Source: Archangium sp.
Lineage (GTDB): Bacteria > Myxococcota > Myxococcia > Myxococcales > Myxococcaceae
Direction of reading: 5' to 3'
DNA length: 64,000 nucleotides
Assembly: GCA_030681645.1 (NCBI GenBank)
Contig: JAUXRX010000035.1
Span: 46,131 to 110,130, forward strand
The notes under the pieces were generated by a model, which saw only the letters and a list, made by a program, of their open reading frames with translations, was not told where the DNA came from and did not search any database. This document shows positions 34,050 to 42,642 of this stretch, in pieces. Both the position numbers and the translations under genes were made by a program. Every line of letters starts with the position of its first letter. Within the stretch, counting starts at the first letter, position 1.

Positions 34050-35681
34050 ATGAAAAGAGCACTCCTCGTTCTTCAGGCCGCGGTTCTGACCGCCTGCTTC
34101 CGGCCCGTGGACACATTGGAAACGCCGTGCCCCTGTGTGGCTGGCTTCGAATGTTGCCCGGTCGTCAACGTGTGCCGGCCGGTGGGCGCATCCTGTCTCC
34201 CTCCCGGTGACGGCGGGGCCGGCGGTGGAGGTGGCGCTGTCGGAGGCGGAGGCGGTGGAAGCGCAGGTGGGGGAGGCGGGTCATCCGACGTGGTCTCGCT
34301 GCCGTTCAAGAGCGACGACGCTCCCTCGACGGGTTTCGTGCTGCCCCACCTTTTCACGCCGTCGTCGCTCACGAGCACGGGAGACGCGGTCTACGTGCTG
34401 GCCCGCTCGGCACCGGGTTGCGCTGCGTTCAACCAGACGTATCAGCCGGCGCTCACCCGCTTCGACGTCGCGGACGGCGGTATGACCTGGGCCTGGACGA
34501 CGGCGCTCCCCGCGGGTGCGATCAAGGCGACGTTCGTGGTCGGCCCAGAAGGGGCAACGGTGGTCGGGAGCGGCGCGCTCACAGGCCAGACGAGCCAGGG
34601 CGGAAACGAGGCCTTCGTCGTCAGGGTACGCCCGGATGGTTCACTGGCCTGGGTGCGCCAGTTCGGGACGATCTTCGAGGACAGCGCCGACGAGGGGTTC
34701 CTCTCGTTCCCCCACGAGGGCAGGGCGGCGAACAACGTACTCGTCAGACCCGATGGCACCACGCTGGTCGCAGGCACCACGCGGGGCGCGCTCGCGGGAC
34801 AGTCACCCCACGGTGGCGCCGACGTGTTCCTCGCGAAGCTGGGCGTGAATGGCGCGCTCGACTGGGTCCGCCTCTTCGGCTCACCCAACGACGAAGGCGT
34901 CACCAGCCTCACCGCGCTGCCCGATGGGACCGTCGTCCTCGCTGGAAAGACCGACGGCGTGATGGAGCCGGGCCACGTGAACCAGCAGACCGCCGAGCTG
35001 TTCCTGTGTGGCATCGACCCAGCCGGCGCCACGCTCTGGACCCGTCAGCGCTCGGTGCCCGGCCATGGGTTCGTTCACCGTTGGGGCGACGATCTGGCGT
35101 GGGTGGGATCGTGGACCTTCGACGTGCTTCGGTTCTCAGGCGACGGTGGCCTGCAATGGGCCACCGATTGGAACCCCGACGCAGGCACGGCCTCGTTGAT
35201 CTCCGAGTTCGTGCCTCTCGATGCCCAGCGCGCCTCGGTGCGCGGTTTTCGCTCTCTGCCGACCCTCTTCCCCACACCCTGGGACTTCGAGCTCTTCGAG
35301 TACCAGTGGTCCGGAGACGGCGGGTTCACCGCGACGCAGAACATCGGCGGCGGCTGGCCGCAGGTTGGCGCGATGCTGGTGCAGAATCCGCTGCTGGCTT
35401 CAGGGCGCGACGGCAGCTGGTACGCCGGTGGTTCCGTTGGAGTCCACCCCGCGCCCAACAACATCGTCACCGTCACCCGGCAGTCGCCCGTGGGCGGTGC
35501 GCGCGAAGAGCTGCGCAACTGGCTGTTCGACGACCCGCGCGTCGGGCAGCGAGCGCAGGACCGGGCGAACATCTACCCGAGAGCGCTCTCCATCACCGAC
35601 GATGGCAGCAGAGTGATGATGGGGAACGTGACGTGGGGCGGTTGTACGGAGGCCGACACGGTCTGGCTGATGCGCTTCTGA
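34050..35681 (+). CDS. Lipoprotein with SBBP-type beta-propeller
   Basis: A 543-residue protein. ATG 34050 follows AGGGG and gives MKRALLVLQAAVLTAC. A short Cys cluster (CPCVAGFECCPVVNVCRPVGASC) and a long Gly-rich linker lead to a propeller whose blades read EAFVVRVRPDGSLAWVRQFG, DVFLAKLGVNGALDWVRLFGS and ELFLCGIDPAGATLWTRQ, the SBBP ('seven-bladed beta-propeller') signature. It starts 41 bases after the caspase gene and may be co-transcribed, giving an ECF/anti-sigma/protease/surface-protein set. No enzymatic residues were seen. Confidence 0.82.
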   Translation: MKRALLVLQAAVLTACFRPVDTLETPCPCVAGFECCPVVNVCRPVGASCLPPGDGGAGGGGGAVGGGGGGSAGGGGGSSDVVSLPFKSDDAPSTGFVLPHLFTPSSLTSTGDAVYVLARSAPGCAAFNQTYQPALTRFDVADGGMTWAWTTALPAGAIKATFVVGPEGATVVGSGALTGQTSQGGNEAFVVRVRPDGSLAWVRQFGTIFEDSADEGFLSFPHEGRAANNVLVRPDGTTLVAGTTRGALAGQSPHGGADVFLAKLGVNGALDWVRLFGSPNDEGVTSLTALPDGTVVLAGKTDGVMEPGHVNQQTAELFLCGIDPAGATLWTRQRSVPGHGFVHRWGDDLAWVGSWTFDVLRFSGDGGLQWATDWNPDAGTASLISEFVPLDAQRASVRGFRSLPTLFPTPWDFELFEYQWSGDGGFTATQNIGGGWPQVGAMLVQNPLLASGRDGSWYAGGSVGVHPAPNNIVTVTRQSPVGGAREELRNWLFDDPRVGQRAQDRANIYPRALSITDDGSRVMMGNVTWGGCTEADTVWLMRF

Positions 35682-35760
35682 ACGGGCGGTGAGGGTGAAG
35701 GCGGTGAGCAGGATGGCACGTAAGCACCGGCTGAGTGTGCCGCAACCTGCTCAAGGCCGA

Positions 35761-35831
35761 GCGTCCTGGAAGTGCGTGAACGCCGAAACACGCTCCGCCC
35801 CCGCGTCGTCATCTCGCGGAGGATAGACGGT
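35761..35831 (-). pseudogene. Deleted remnant of a TPR gene copy
   Basis: Bases 35761-35783 equal 29055-29077 (inside the TPR gene) and 35783-35831 equal 29336-29384 (its start). The two pieces are joined directly, so a copy of the TPR gene has lost everything between, about 258 bases in the original, and everything beyond. It encodes only MTTRGRSVFR fused to AFTHFQD. The rest of the 285-base gap (35682-35966) shows no gene. Confidence 0.85.
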
Positions 35832-35966
35832 AGCGTGATGCGCTCGATCAGAACTTGAACGGAGAGACGAGGTTCTTCGCGCCCTCAGGGCTCGCAGGGA
35901 ACCGACAAACCGCCATGACGCTCTTTCGGGGCGTGCCGCGGCTGACGTGGTGCCAGACTGAGAGGC

Positions 35967-38651
35967 GTGTCTCGCGAGCGCTCGACGATCGAGTACCAGA
36001 GGGTGCACGGCCCCGACCTGCGCCGCTGGCAGAAGTGGGGGCCGTACGTGTCCGACCGCTCCTGGGGCACGGTGCGCGAGGACTACAGCGCGAAGGGCGA
36101 CGCGTGGGCTCACCTGCCGCACGAGCTGGCGCGCTCGAAGGCCTACCGCTGGGGTGAAGACGGCCTCGCCGGGTTCTGCGATCGCTACCAGATCCTCTGC
36201 TGGTCGCTGGCGTTGTGGAACGAGCGCGACCCCATCCTCAAAGAGCGGCTCTTCGGCGTCGAACCCTCGGAGGGCAACCACGGCGAAGACGTGAAGGAGT
36301 GCTACTTCTACGCGGACGGCACCCCGAGCCATTCGTACATGCGGATGCTCTACAAGTATCCGCAGGCGGCATACCCGTACGGCCAACTCATCGACGAGAA
36401 CCGGCGGCGCGGGGGGCAGGGCGCCGAGTACGAGCTGATCGACACCGGCCTCTTTGACGAGCAGCGCTACTTCGACGTGGAGATCGAGGTCGCCAAGGAA
36501 GACACCGACTCGATGGTGCTGCGGGTGACGGCGCACAACCGCGGACCCGAAGCGGCGCCGATTCACCTCGTGCCTCACCTCTGGTTCCGCAATGTCTGGA
36601 GTTGGGATGGGAAGGCCCAGGCCCAGCCGCTCATCACGGTCGACTCTTCGCGCCCGGGGTCGATCGCGTTGCTCGCCGACGACTCCCGTGCGCCGCCGCT
36701 GCGCGGGCTGCTGGGCGACTCGCGGCTGGGGCCTCACCGGCTCGAGCTGCCGGAGGGCGCCGAGGTCTTCTTCACCGACAACGAGACGAACGCGAAGAAG
36801 GTCTACGGCGGCCAGGCGCAGGCGAAGAGCCGCTACGTGAAGGACGCCTTCCATCGGCGCATCGTGAACGGCGAGCTCGACGCGGTGAACCCGGCGCAGC
36901 AGGGCACCCGGGCGTGCGCGCGGCAGCGGTACCTGGTGCCTGCGGGTGGCTCGGCGGTGATGCGCATGCGGCTGGGTCCCGCGGCCGAGCCCTCGCTGTC
37001 TGCCGGGGAGCTCGACGAGGTGGTGCGGCTGCGGCGCGCCGAGGCCGACGAATTCTACGAGGCGCTGCATCCACCGAAGGCCACCGTCGCCGAGCGCCAG
37101 GTGCAGCGGCAGGCGTGGGCGGGGATGATCTGGTCGAAGCAGAGCTACCTCTTCGACGTGGGGACCTGGCTCGACGGCGACGACAAGGCGAACCCGCCGC
37201 CCGCCGACCGGAAGAAGGGACGCAACCGGCACTGGCGTCACCTCAACTCGATGCGGGTGCTGTCGATGCCCGACAAGTGGGAATACCCCTGGTTCGCCGC
37301 GTGGGACCTCGCCTTCCACATGGTGCCCTTCGCGCGCATCGACGCCGAGTTCGCGAAGGAGCAGCTCTGGCTGATGCTCTTCGAGCAGTTCCAGCACCCC
37401 AACGGGCAGATCCCCGCGTACGAGTGGGAGTTCTCAGACCTGAACCCGCCCGTGCAGCCGTGGGCGGTGTGGCGCGTCTACAACATGGACCGGCTGCAGA
37501 ACGGCAAGGGCGACCTCGAGTTCCTCGAGCGCTGCTTCCACAAGCTGATGCTCAACTTCACCTGGTGGGTGAACAAGGTCGACCGTGAAGGGAACAACGT
37601 GTTCGAGGGCGGCTTCCTCGGGCTCGACAACATCACCGTGCTCGATCGCAGCAACCCGTTGCCGGGCGGCGCCTCGCTGGAGCAGAGCGACGCCACCGGG
37701 TGGATGGGCATGTTCTCGCTGGTGATGATGCGCATGGCGCTCGAGCTGGCGAAGACGAAGAGCGTGTACGAGGGCCTCGCCACCAAGTTCTTCCAGCACT
37801 ACGTCTACATCGGCGCGGCGATGAAGATGGAGCGGCACGGCCGCACGTTGTGGGACGAGGAGGACGGCTTCTTCTACGACCTGCTGCGCTTTCCCGACGG
37901 GCGCTCGATTCCGTTCCGGGTGCGCTCGCTGGTGGGGCTCATTCCGCTCTTCGCCATCGAGCGGCTCGAGGAGGCGTGGATCAAGCCGTTCCCCGTCTTC
38001 AGCGAGCACTTCCGCTGGTTCATGAAGTTCCGGCCGGAGCTGACCGCGCAGACGGTGACGAAGGTCGGCAGCGGCGAGAACACCACCCACGTGCTGGCGG
38101 TGGTCGATCGTCACCAGCTCGAGGAGCTGCTCGCCCGCGTGGTCGACCCGGCCGAGTTCCTCTCACCCTGTGGCGTGCGCAGCCTCAGCAAGTTTCATGA
38201 GGCTCACCCCTTCGTCTTCGGCAACGCGGTGGTGCACTACGAGCCGGCCGAGGCGGTGAGCAAGCTCAAGGGCGGCAACAGCAATTGGCGCGGCCCGGTG
38301 TGGTTCCCCACCAGCTTCCTGATGATCGAGACGCTGCGGAAACTCGAGAAGGGGTTCGGCTCGGGCGTCACGGTGGGCGTGGCTGATCAGAAGGTCACGC
38401 TGAATGGCCTCGCGAAGAACCTCGCCGATCGGATGATCTCCATCTTCCTGCCGGACGCCGACGGCTATCGTCCCTGCCACGGCCCGAGGGGAACGCGCCG
38501 CGCGGAGCTGTTCGCGAAGGACCCGCATTGGAAGGACCTGCTGCTCTATTACGAGTACTTCCATGCCGAGACCGGCGAGGGCCTGGGCGCAGGGCACCAG
38601 ACGGGGTGGACGGGCCTGGTGGCGAGTTTGATCGACGAGTGGAGGAGCTGA
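35967..38651 (+). CDS. GH63/MGH1-like glucosidase
   Basis: An 894-residue cytoplasmic enzyme (no signal peptide) starting at GTG 35967. It matches bacterial 'glucosidase' proteins with an MGH1/GH63-type (alpha/alpha)6 catalytic domain: WGPYVSDRSWGTVREDYSAKGDAWAH near the N-terminus, ECYFYADGTPSHSYMRMLYKYPQ, WFAAWDLAFHMVPFARIDAEFAKEQL, GWMGMFSLVMMRMALELA and GGNSNWRGPVWFP. An acid pair in the AWDL and GNSNWRGPVW areas is expected by family knowledge, but I could not fix it by eye. The ROK kinase gene follows after three bases, suggesting release and phosphorylation of glucose from an internal sugar store or osmolyte. The 59 bases around its start recur at 30892. Confidence 0.88.
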   Translation: MSRERSTIEYQRVHGPDLRRWQKWGPYVSDRSWGTVREDYSAKGDAWAHLPHELARSKAYRWGEDGLAGFCDRYQILCWSLALWNERDPILKERLFGVEPSEGNHGEDVKECYFYADGTPSHSYMRMLYKYPQAAYPYGQLIDENRRRGGQGAEYELIDTGLFDEQRYFDVEIEVAKEDTDSMVLRVTAHNRGPEAAPIHLVPHLWFRNVWSWDGKAQAQPLITVDSSRPGSIALLADDSRAPPLRGLLGDSRLGPHRLELPEGAEVFFTDNETNAKKVYGGQAQAKSRYVKDAFHRRIVNGELDAVNPAQQGTRACARQRYLVPAGGSAVMRMRLGPAAEPSLSAGELDEVVRLRRAEADEFYEALHPPKATVAERQVQRQAWAGMIWSKQSYLFDVGTWLDGDDKANPPPADRKKGRNRHWRHLNSMRVLSMPDKWEYPWFAAWDLAFHMVPFARIDAEFAKEQLWLMLFEQFQHPNGQIPAYEWEFSDLNPPVQPWAVWRVYNMDRLQNGKGDLEFLERCFHKLMLNFTWWVNKVDREGNNVFEGGFLGLDNITVLDRSNPLPGGASLEQSDATGWMGMFSLVMMRMALELAKTKSVYEGLATKFFQHYVYIGAAMKMERHGRTLWDEEDGFFYDLLRFPDGRSIPFRVRSLVGLIPLFAIERLEEAWIKPFPVFSEHFRWFMKFRPELTAQTVTKVGSGENTTHVLAVVDRHQLEELLARVVDPAEFLSPCGVRSLSKFHEAHPFVFGNAVVHYEPAEAVSKLKGGNSNWRGPVWFPTSFLMIETLRKLEKGFGSGVTVGVADQKVTLNGLAKNLADRMISIFLPDADGYRPCHGPRGTRRAELFAKDPHWKDLLLYYEYFHAETGEGLGAGHQTGWTGLVASLIDEWRS

Positions 38652-38654
38652 CAC

Positions 38655-39623
38655 ATGGGCAAGAGTCTCTACGCAGGCGTGGACCTCGGCGGCACGAGCA
38701 TGTCGGCGGTGATCGCCAACAGCCGGGGCAAGGTGCTGGGTGAGAGCGACACCGCGACCGACAAGTCGTCGTGGCGGGTCACGGTCGACCAGGTCATCGA
38801 GCAGATCGAGCGCGCCGCGAAAGACGCGGGGATCAAGCCGTCGAAGCTCGAGGCGATCGGCGTGGGCGCTCCGGGCGCGGCTGATCCGAAGACCGGGGTG
38901 GTGCACCGCGCGCCGAACCTGGGGTGGAAGGACGTTCCGCTGGGAGAGATTCTCAGCGAGCACTTCGGCGTCCCCATCGCGATCGGCAACGACGTGCAGG
39001 TGGCCATCATGGGCGAGCACGCCTTCGGTGCGGCGGAAGGACACTCGCGGGCGGTGGGCATCTGGGTGGGCACCGGCGTCGGCGGCGGGCTCATCGTCGA
39101 TGGCGAGCTGGACCGAGGTCACCGCGGCGCTGCCGGAGAGATCGGCCACATGGTGCTCGATGAGAACGGGCCGGAGTGTCCCTGTGGGCGAAAGGGCTGC
39201 GCCGAGGCGTACTCCAGCCGCACCTCGATGGAGCGCGACGTGAAGGCGCTGATCAGCTCGGGGAAGAAGAGCGTCATCCCCGCGCTGATGAAGGAGAAGA
39301 AGAAGACCCGCATGACGAGCAGCGTGATGGAGCGCGCCCTGGAGGCGGACGACGCGGTGATGAAGCAGGTGCTGGCGCGCGCGCAGCACCACCTGGGCCT
39401 GCTGGCCGGCAACATCGTCAATCTCTACGACCCCGAGGTGATCGTGATCGGCGGTGGCGTCGCCGCCCGCCTCGGAGAGTCCTTCGTGGCGCCGATTCGC
39501 GAGACCGCGCGCACCCGGTTCCTCAAGCCTGATCCGAAGGGGAAGATCTCCATCACCCACGCCACGCTGGGCGATTATTCGGGTGCCCTGGGCGCGACGG
39601 TGTTGGCGAAGAAGCACGCGTGA
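38655..39623 (+). CDS. ROK family sugar kinase (glucokinase-like)
   Basis: A 322-residue protein from ATG 38655. The N-terminal phosphate loop GVDLGGTSMSAVI (8-20), the GVGAPGAADP segment, the catalytic Asp in GNDVQ and the ROK zinc motif CPCGRKGCAE (about 176-185), preceded by GHRGAAGEIGH, are all intact. It should phosphorylate glucose or a close hexose with ATP. Only three bases separate it from the glucosidase gene, so the two form an operon. The short insert KKSVIPALMKEKKKTR near 200 is Lys-rich and unlike most members. Confidence 0.93.
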   Translation: MGKSLYAGVDLGGTSMSAVIANSRGKVLGESDTATDKSSWRVTVDQVIEQIERAAKDAGIKPSKLEAIGVGAPGAADPKTGVVHRAPNLGWKDVPLGEILSEHFGVPIAIGNDVQVAIMGEHAFGAAEGHSRAVGIWVGTGVGGGLIVDGELDRGHRGAAGEIGHMVLDENGPECPCGRKGCAEAYSSRTSMERDVKALISSGKKSVIPALMKEKKKTRMTSSVMERALEADDAVMKQVLARAQHHLGLLAGNIVNLYDPEVIVIGGGVAARLGESFVAPIRETARTRFLKPDPKGKISITHATLGDYSGALGATVLAKKHA

Positions 39624-39644
39624 GGTGCCGCTAAGCTCCGGTGA

Positions 39645-39953
39645 ATGAGTCGTCGGGCACAGGTGGAGGGGCTCGTCGTGGTCGGCTTCATCCTCTGGCT
39701 GGGCGTGAGAGTCGCGCCCATCCTGATGAACAAGTTCGACCCGCCGAGAGTCGCGCCGATCGTCCTCTCCTCGGAGTGCAACGAGGCCATTGAGCATCTC
39801 ATCGCGGTGCAGTTGCCGAGCGCGAACCCGCGCGAAGTGGACTCAGCACGAGATGAGCTCCGCAAGCGGCTCTGTCCCGCGCTGACTCGGGACGCCTATC
39901 ACTGCCTGCTCCGCGCCAGGTCGGTGCCCGAGTTCGAGGCCTGCGCCAGATAG
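39645..39953 (+). CDS. Small single-span membrane protein
   Basis: A 102-residue protein from ATG 39645. A hydrophobic stretch (GLVVVGFILWLGVRVAPILM) anchors it. The rest is helical with three Cys (SSECNEAI, KRLCPALTRDAYHCLLRARSVPEFEACAR), a pattern frequent in small myxobacterial proteins. Function unknown. It may belong to the glucosidase/ROK transcript, 21 bases after the kinase stop. Confidence 0.65.
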   Translation: MSRRAQVEGLVVVGFILWLGVRVAPILMNKFDPPRVAPIVLSSECNEAIEHLIAVQLPSANPREVDSARDELRKRLCPALTRDAYHCLLRARSVPEFEACAR

Positions 39954-39985
39954 GGCGACCGCCGACGATCGGATATGTTGGCCCC

Positions 39986-40585
39986 ATGGCTGCACCGCAG
40001 ATCGACCTCGTTCCGGTTCCCCGAGGGTCCGTCACATTCCCTGTCGTGCTCCGCCCGCCCAGGGGCTTCAACGCCTCGCGCCCCTCGACCTGGCCGAGCG
40101 TGGAAGGCCGCCTCGAGTTTTCGAAAGGAAATCTGCTCTACATGCCCCCGTGTGGTGAGGGGCAGTCGTCGGTCGCCGCGTCAGTGAGTTGGGTGCTGGT
40201 GGATTGGGCGCGGAGGACCCCCGGCTTCGACGTGGGCGGCAACGAAGCTGGCGTCATCCTCGACGGCGAGGTGCGCGGCCTCGATGGCGCCGTCTGGAAG
40301 AGCTCGGGGAAGAAACGCTCGAACCGGTTCCGGAGAACAGCGCCGATGCTGGCGGTCGAGGTTCAAGGTGAAGACGAGACGCTCGACTCTCTGCGCGAGA
40401 AGGCCGCCTGGTACCTCGAGCATGGGACGAGCACGGTCTGGTTGGTGCTCCCTTCGCTGAACGTCGTGGTCGTGGTGACAGCCTCCGGCGAGAAGCGCGT
40501 GCGCGAGGGAGATCGCCTCCCTCAACCGGCTGGACTTCGCGGCCTCACGCCGCTGGTCTCAGACGTGTTCTGGCGTTCTGCGTGA
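39986..40585 (+). CDS. Uma2 family (PD-(D/E)xK) endonuclease-like protein
   Basis: A 199-residue protein from ATG 39986. The fold is that of Uma2/DUF820: GVILDGEVRGLDGAVW holds the usual Asp, and APMLAVEVQGEDETLDSLREKAAWYLEHGTSTVWLVLP holds the E-x-E/Q and Lys with the terminal strand. Family members are predicted nucleases often linked to mobile or defence DNA, but no activity is proven here. The acid after the central strand is Glu-Val-Gln rather than ExK, a common variant. No toxin partner is adjacent. Confidence 0.85.
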   Translation: MAAPQIDLVPVPRGSVTFPVVLRPPRGFNASRPSTWPSVEGRLEFSKGNLLYMPPCGEGQSSVAASVSWVLVDWARRTPGFDVGGNEAGVILDGEVRGLDGAVWKSSGKKRSNRFRRTAPMLAVEVQGEDETLDSLREKAAWYLEHGTSTVWLVLPSLNVVVVVTASGEKRVREGDRLPQPAGLRGLTPLVSDVFWRSA

Positions 40586-40594
40586 GCCCGGCGC

Positions 40595-40735
40595 TCAGCG
40601 CTTCGACTTCTTCCTTCGCATCGTCGGGCCCACCCGCTGGGACAGCGACTCGAGGTCCGGTGCCAACTCCACCGAGCGCTCTGCGCCGGGGTCAGGCAGC
40701 ACGGGCACGGCGACGCGGTCGGTGCTGTCATCCAC
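40595..40735 (-). CDS. Possible small protein or C-terminal gene remnant
   Basis: A minus-strand frame ending at TGA 40595 encodes VDDSTDRVAVPVLPDPGAER and on to RRKKSKR with normal composition. It is open from 40819, in the same frame as the NmrA-like gene whose stop is 40820-40822. The first possible start is GTG 40735. It could be the orphan tail of a lost gene or an extension read through the stop; no function can be given. Confidence 0.35.
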   Translation of the reverse strand: MDDSTDRVAVPVLPDPGAERSVELAPDLESLSQRVGPTMRRKKSKR

Positions 40736-40819
40736 GGGGGCGCGCGGAGCGGCATCCGGGGCGCGTGACCGCGGGCGCGCGCGATCTCCTCCGCCTGCGC
40801 GTCCACAGTTGAGGATCCC

Positions 40820-41704
40820 TCAGACGTGTTCGGGCGTGCGCCGCAAATCGGGCGTGACGCGCGGCTCGTTCACCATCGCCCACGCGGCGAGGATGGTGCG
40901 GGGCGTGCCGAGCAACGCGTTCGTCTCGGCCGGGTCGCCGTACTCCTCGGCCTTCGAGAAGTAGCGCATGAGCGGCAGCGCCACGCGGCGCAGGTCCCGG
41001 TTACCGGGGAAGAGCGCGAGGCACTGCACCAGGCCGAACGGCAGGTGCACCACCTTCGTGCCCGGGGCGCGGTGCTCACAGTAGATCTTCAACGCCTCTT
41101 CCATGGTGAGCGCCTGCGGGCCGCGCACGTGGAAGATCTTCCCGGCGGCGTCGGGCAGCGTGAACGCGCGCGAGACCATCGCGGCGTAATCGCTGGCGGC
41201 GATCCACCAGGCCGCCTTCGGCTGCGTCCCCATGATCATCGCCTTGCCGTCGCGCACCAGCTTCGGCAGCAGCTCCATGAACATGGTGCAGCGGAAGATC
41301 TGAAAGGGAACGCCGCTCGCCTCCACCGCCGCCTCGGCGTCGAGCTTGGCGCGCGTCATGGGGAACCACGCGTTGCGCTCGTCGACGCTGGCGCCCGAGA
41401 TGAGCGAGAGGCGCTGCACCCCGGCGCGAGGCGCGAGCGAGGCCACCAACTGCGCACCGCGGCGCTCGAGGTCCCAGTCGCCGTTGCCGTTCAGGTTGAG
41501 GTGCACCCACTCGCAGCCGGTGAGCGCGCGCTCGACCGACGCGCGATCGTCGAGGTCGCCCTTCACCAGCTCACACACGCTCGCCAGCCGGCCCGCGCGC
41601 TCGGGGGCGCGGGTGAGCACGCGCACGTGATGCCCACTCGCGGCGAGCTGGCGAACGACCGGCTCTCCCAACATTCCTGTTCCCCCAATGACCAGTGCAT
41701 CCAT
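40820..41704 (-). CDS. NmrA-like NAD(P)-binding protein
   Basis: A 294-residue atypical short-chain dehydrogenase-fold protein. The Rossmann motif GGTGMLGEPVVRQLAASGHHVRVLTR begins at residue 8. GDLDDRASVERAL, LSLISGASVD and FQIFRCTMFMELLPKL follow the NmrA/TMR pattern. The Tyr-x-x-x-Lys catalytic pair is replaced by the TRAKLDAE helix, so it may sense NAD(P) or have lost reductase activity. It reads away from a 183-base gap that holds no gene. Confidence 0.88.
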   Translation of the reverse strand: MDALVIGGTGMLGEPVVRQLAASGHHVRVLTRAPERAGRLASVCELVKGDLDDRASVERALTGCEWVHLNLNGNGDWDLERRGAQLVASLAPRAGVQRLSLISGASVDERNAWFPMTRAKLDAEAAVEASGVPFQIFRCTMFMELLPKLVRDGKAMIMGTQPKAAWWIAASDYAAMVSRAFTLPDAAGKIFHVRGPQALTMEEALKIYCEHRAPGTKVVHLPFGLVQCLALFPGNRDLRRVALPLMRYFSKAEEYGDPAETNALLGTPRTILAAWAMVNEPRVTPDLRRTPEHV

Positions 41705-41887
41705 GACGCGCTCCTTTCCGGTGACAGGTGAAGAGGTGCATCGGCCGTGCGAACGCGCAGCGCAATCATTGCGTTCACCTGCCCGGTCGCGTGGGCGCTG
41801 CGACGCTGAGCTCAGGTCCAGGTCGGGTAGCAGCTCAGTCCGACGTGAGATCGCGCAGCGAACGTGGCGCTCCGGGTTCAGTTGGCT

Positions 41888-42571
41888 TCACCGGGTCCTG
41901 GGACTCGAGCCGGCGTCCCGGGCCGCCTCCGCTTCGAAGTCGCCTTCGGGAGAGGACGGCACGGCGCCGAAGAAGTGCGGGTACAGCTCCTTCCACGCGT
42001 CGAGCATCGCGGCCTGGGGGAAGTCGTCGAAGGTGCCGCGGTCGCGCACGTACTCCATGAACCGCGCGCCGCTGCGGTTGAGCGGCTGCAGCACCGCGTC
42101 GTGCACGCCGTCGAAGTCGAGCGGCTCGGTGCCGAACTTCTCGCAGAGCGACGCGTTGAAGGCGGGCGTGGCCTTCACCCACTTTCCGTCGAGCCAGGCC
42201 TCGGCGAAGCCGTGGAAGGCGAAGACGTCGGTGCGCATCAGGGTGCGCAGGCGCTCGGTGGCGAGGTGGTTGATCACGTCGACGAAGCCCAGCCGCGCGG
42301 GGATGTGCAGCGCGCGCAGGCCCGCGGTGAGGAGGATGGCCTTGGTGACGCAGAAGCCGCGCTTGTTCTGCAGCGTGGTGCTGGCGGCGAAGGCGCCCGG
42401 GTCGAGGGAGATGGAGTACGGATCGTAGCGGACGTCGTCGCGCACCTTGAGGAAGAGCTTGATGGCGCGCTCCTTCTCGGTGGACGCGTCGGCTTCCTTC
42501 GCCAGCGCGGCGATGGCGGGGTGCTCGGAGTCGATGAACGCGGTGGGGCGGAGGTACTTCTCGAAGTCCAT
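41888..42571 (-). CDS. Transglutaminase-like protein
   Basis: A 227-residue protein from ATG 42571 (a GTG at 42580 is also possible). The Cys lies in NKRGFCVTKAILLTAGLRALHIPARLGF, the His in DVFAFHGFAEAWLDGKWVKATPAFN, and an Asp in EPLDFDGVHDAV. These are the papain-like triad positions of bacterial transglutaminase-like proteases. It lacks a signal peptide, so it is probably cytoplasmic. Such proteins may cleave or modify peptides; the substrate is unknown. The C-terminus is Glu/Ala-rich and disordered. Confidence 0.85.
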   Translation of the reverse strand: MDFEKYLRPTAFIDSEHPAIAALAKEADASTEKERAIKLFLKVRDDVRYDPYSISLDPGAFAASTTLQNKRGFCVTKAILLTAGLRALHIPARLGFVDVINHLATERLRTLMRTDVFAFHGFAEAWLDGKWVKATPAFNASLCEKFGTEPLDFDGVHDAVLQPLNRSGARFMEYVRDRGTFDDFPQAAMLDAWKELYPHFFGAVPSSPEGDFEAEAARDAGSSPRTR

Positions 42572-42585
42572 GCGCTGCACTTACT

Positions 42586-42621
42586 CCCTCTCCCTGCGGA
42601 GCGGGCGGAGCGGGGAGAGGG
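42586..42621. repeat. REP-like hairpin element
   Basis: CCCTCTCCC and GGGAGAGGG form an imperfect long hairpin just after the HmuY-like gene stop, with a GC-rich loop. A sister element with the same arms is at 43911-43933, after the Ham1-fusion stop. Confidence 0.65.
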
Positions 42622-42642
42622 TGGGGTGAGGGGCCAGCTCCA

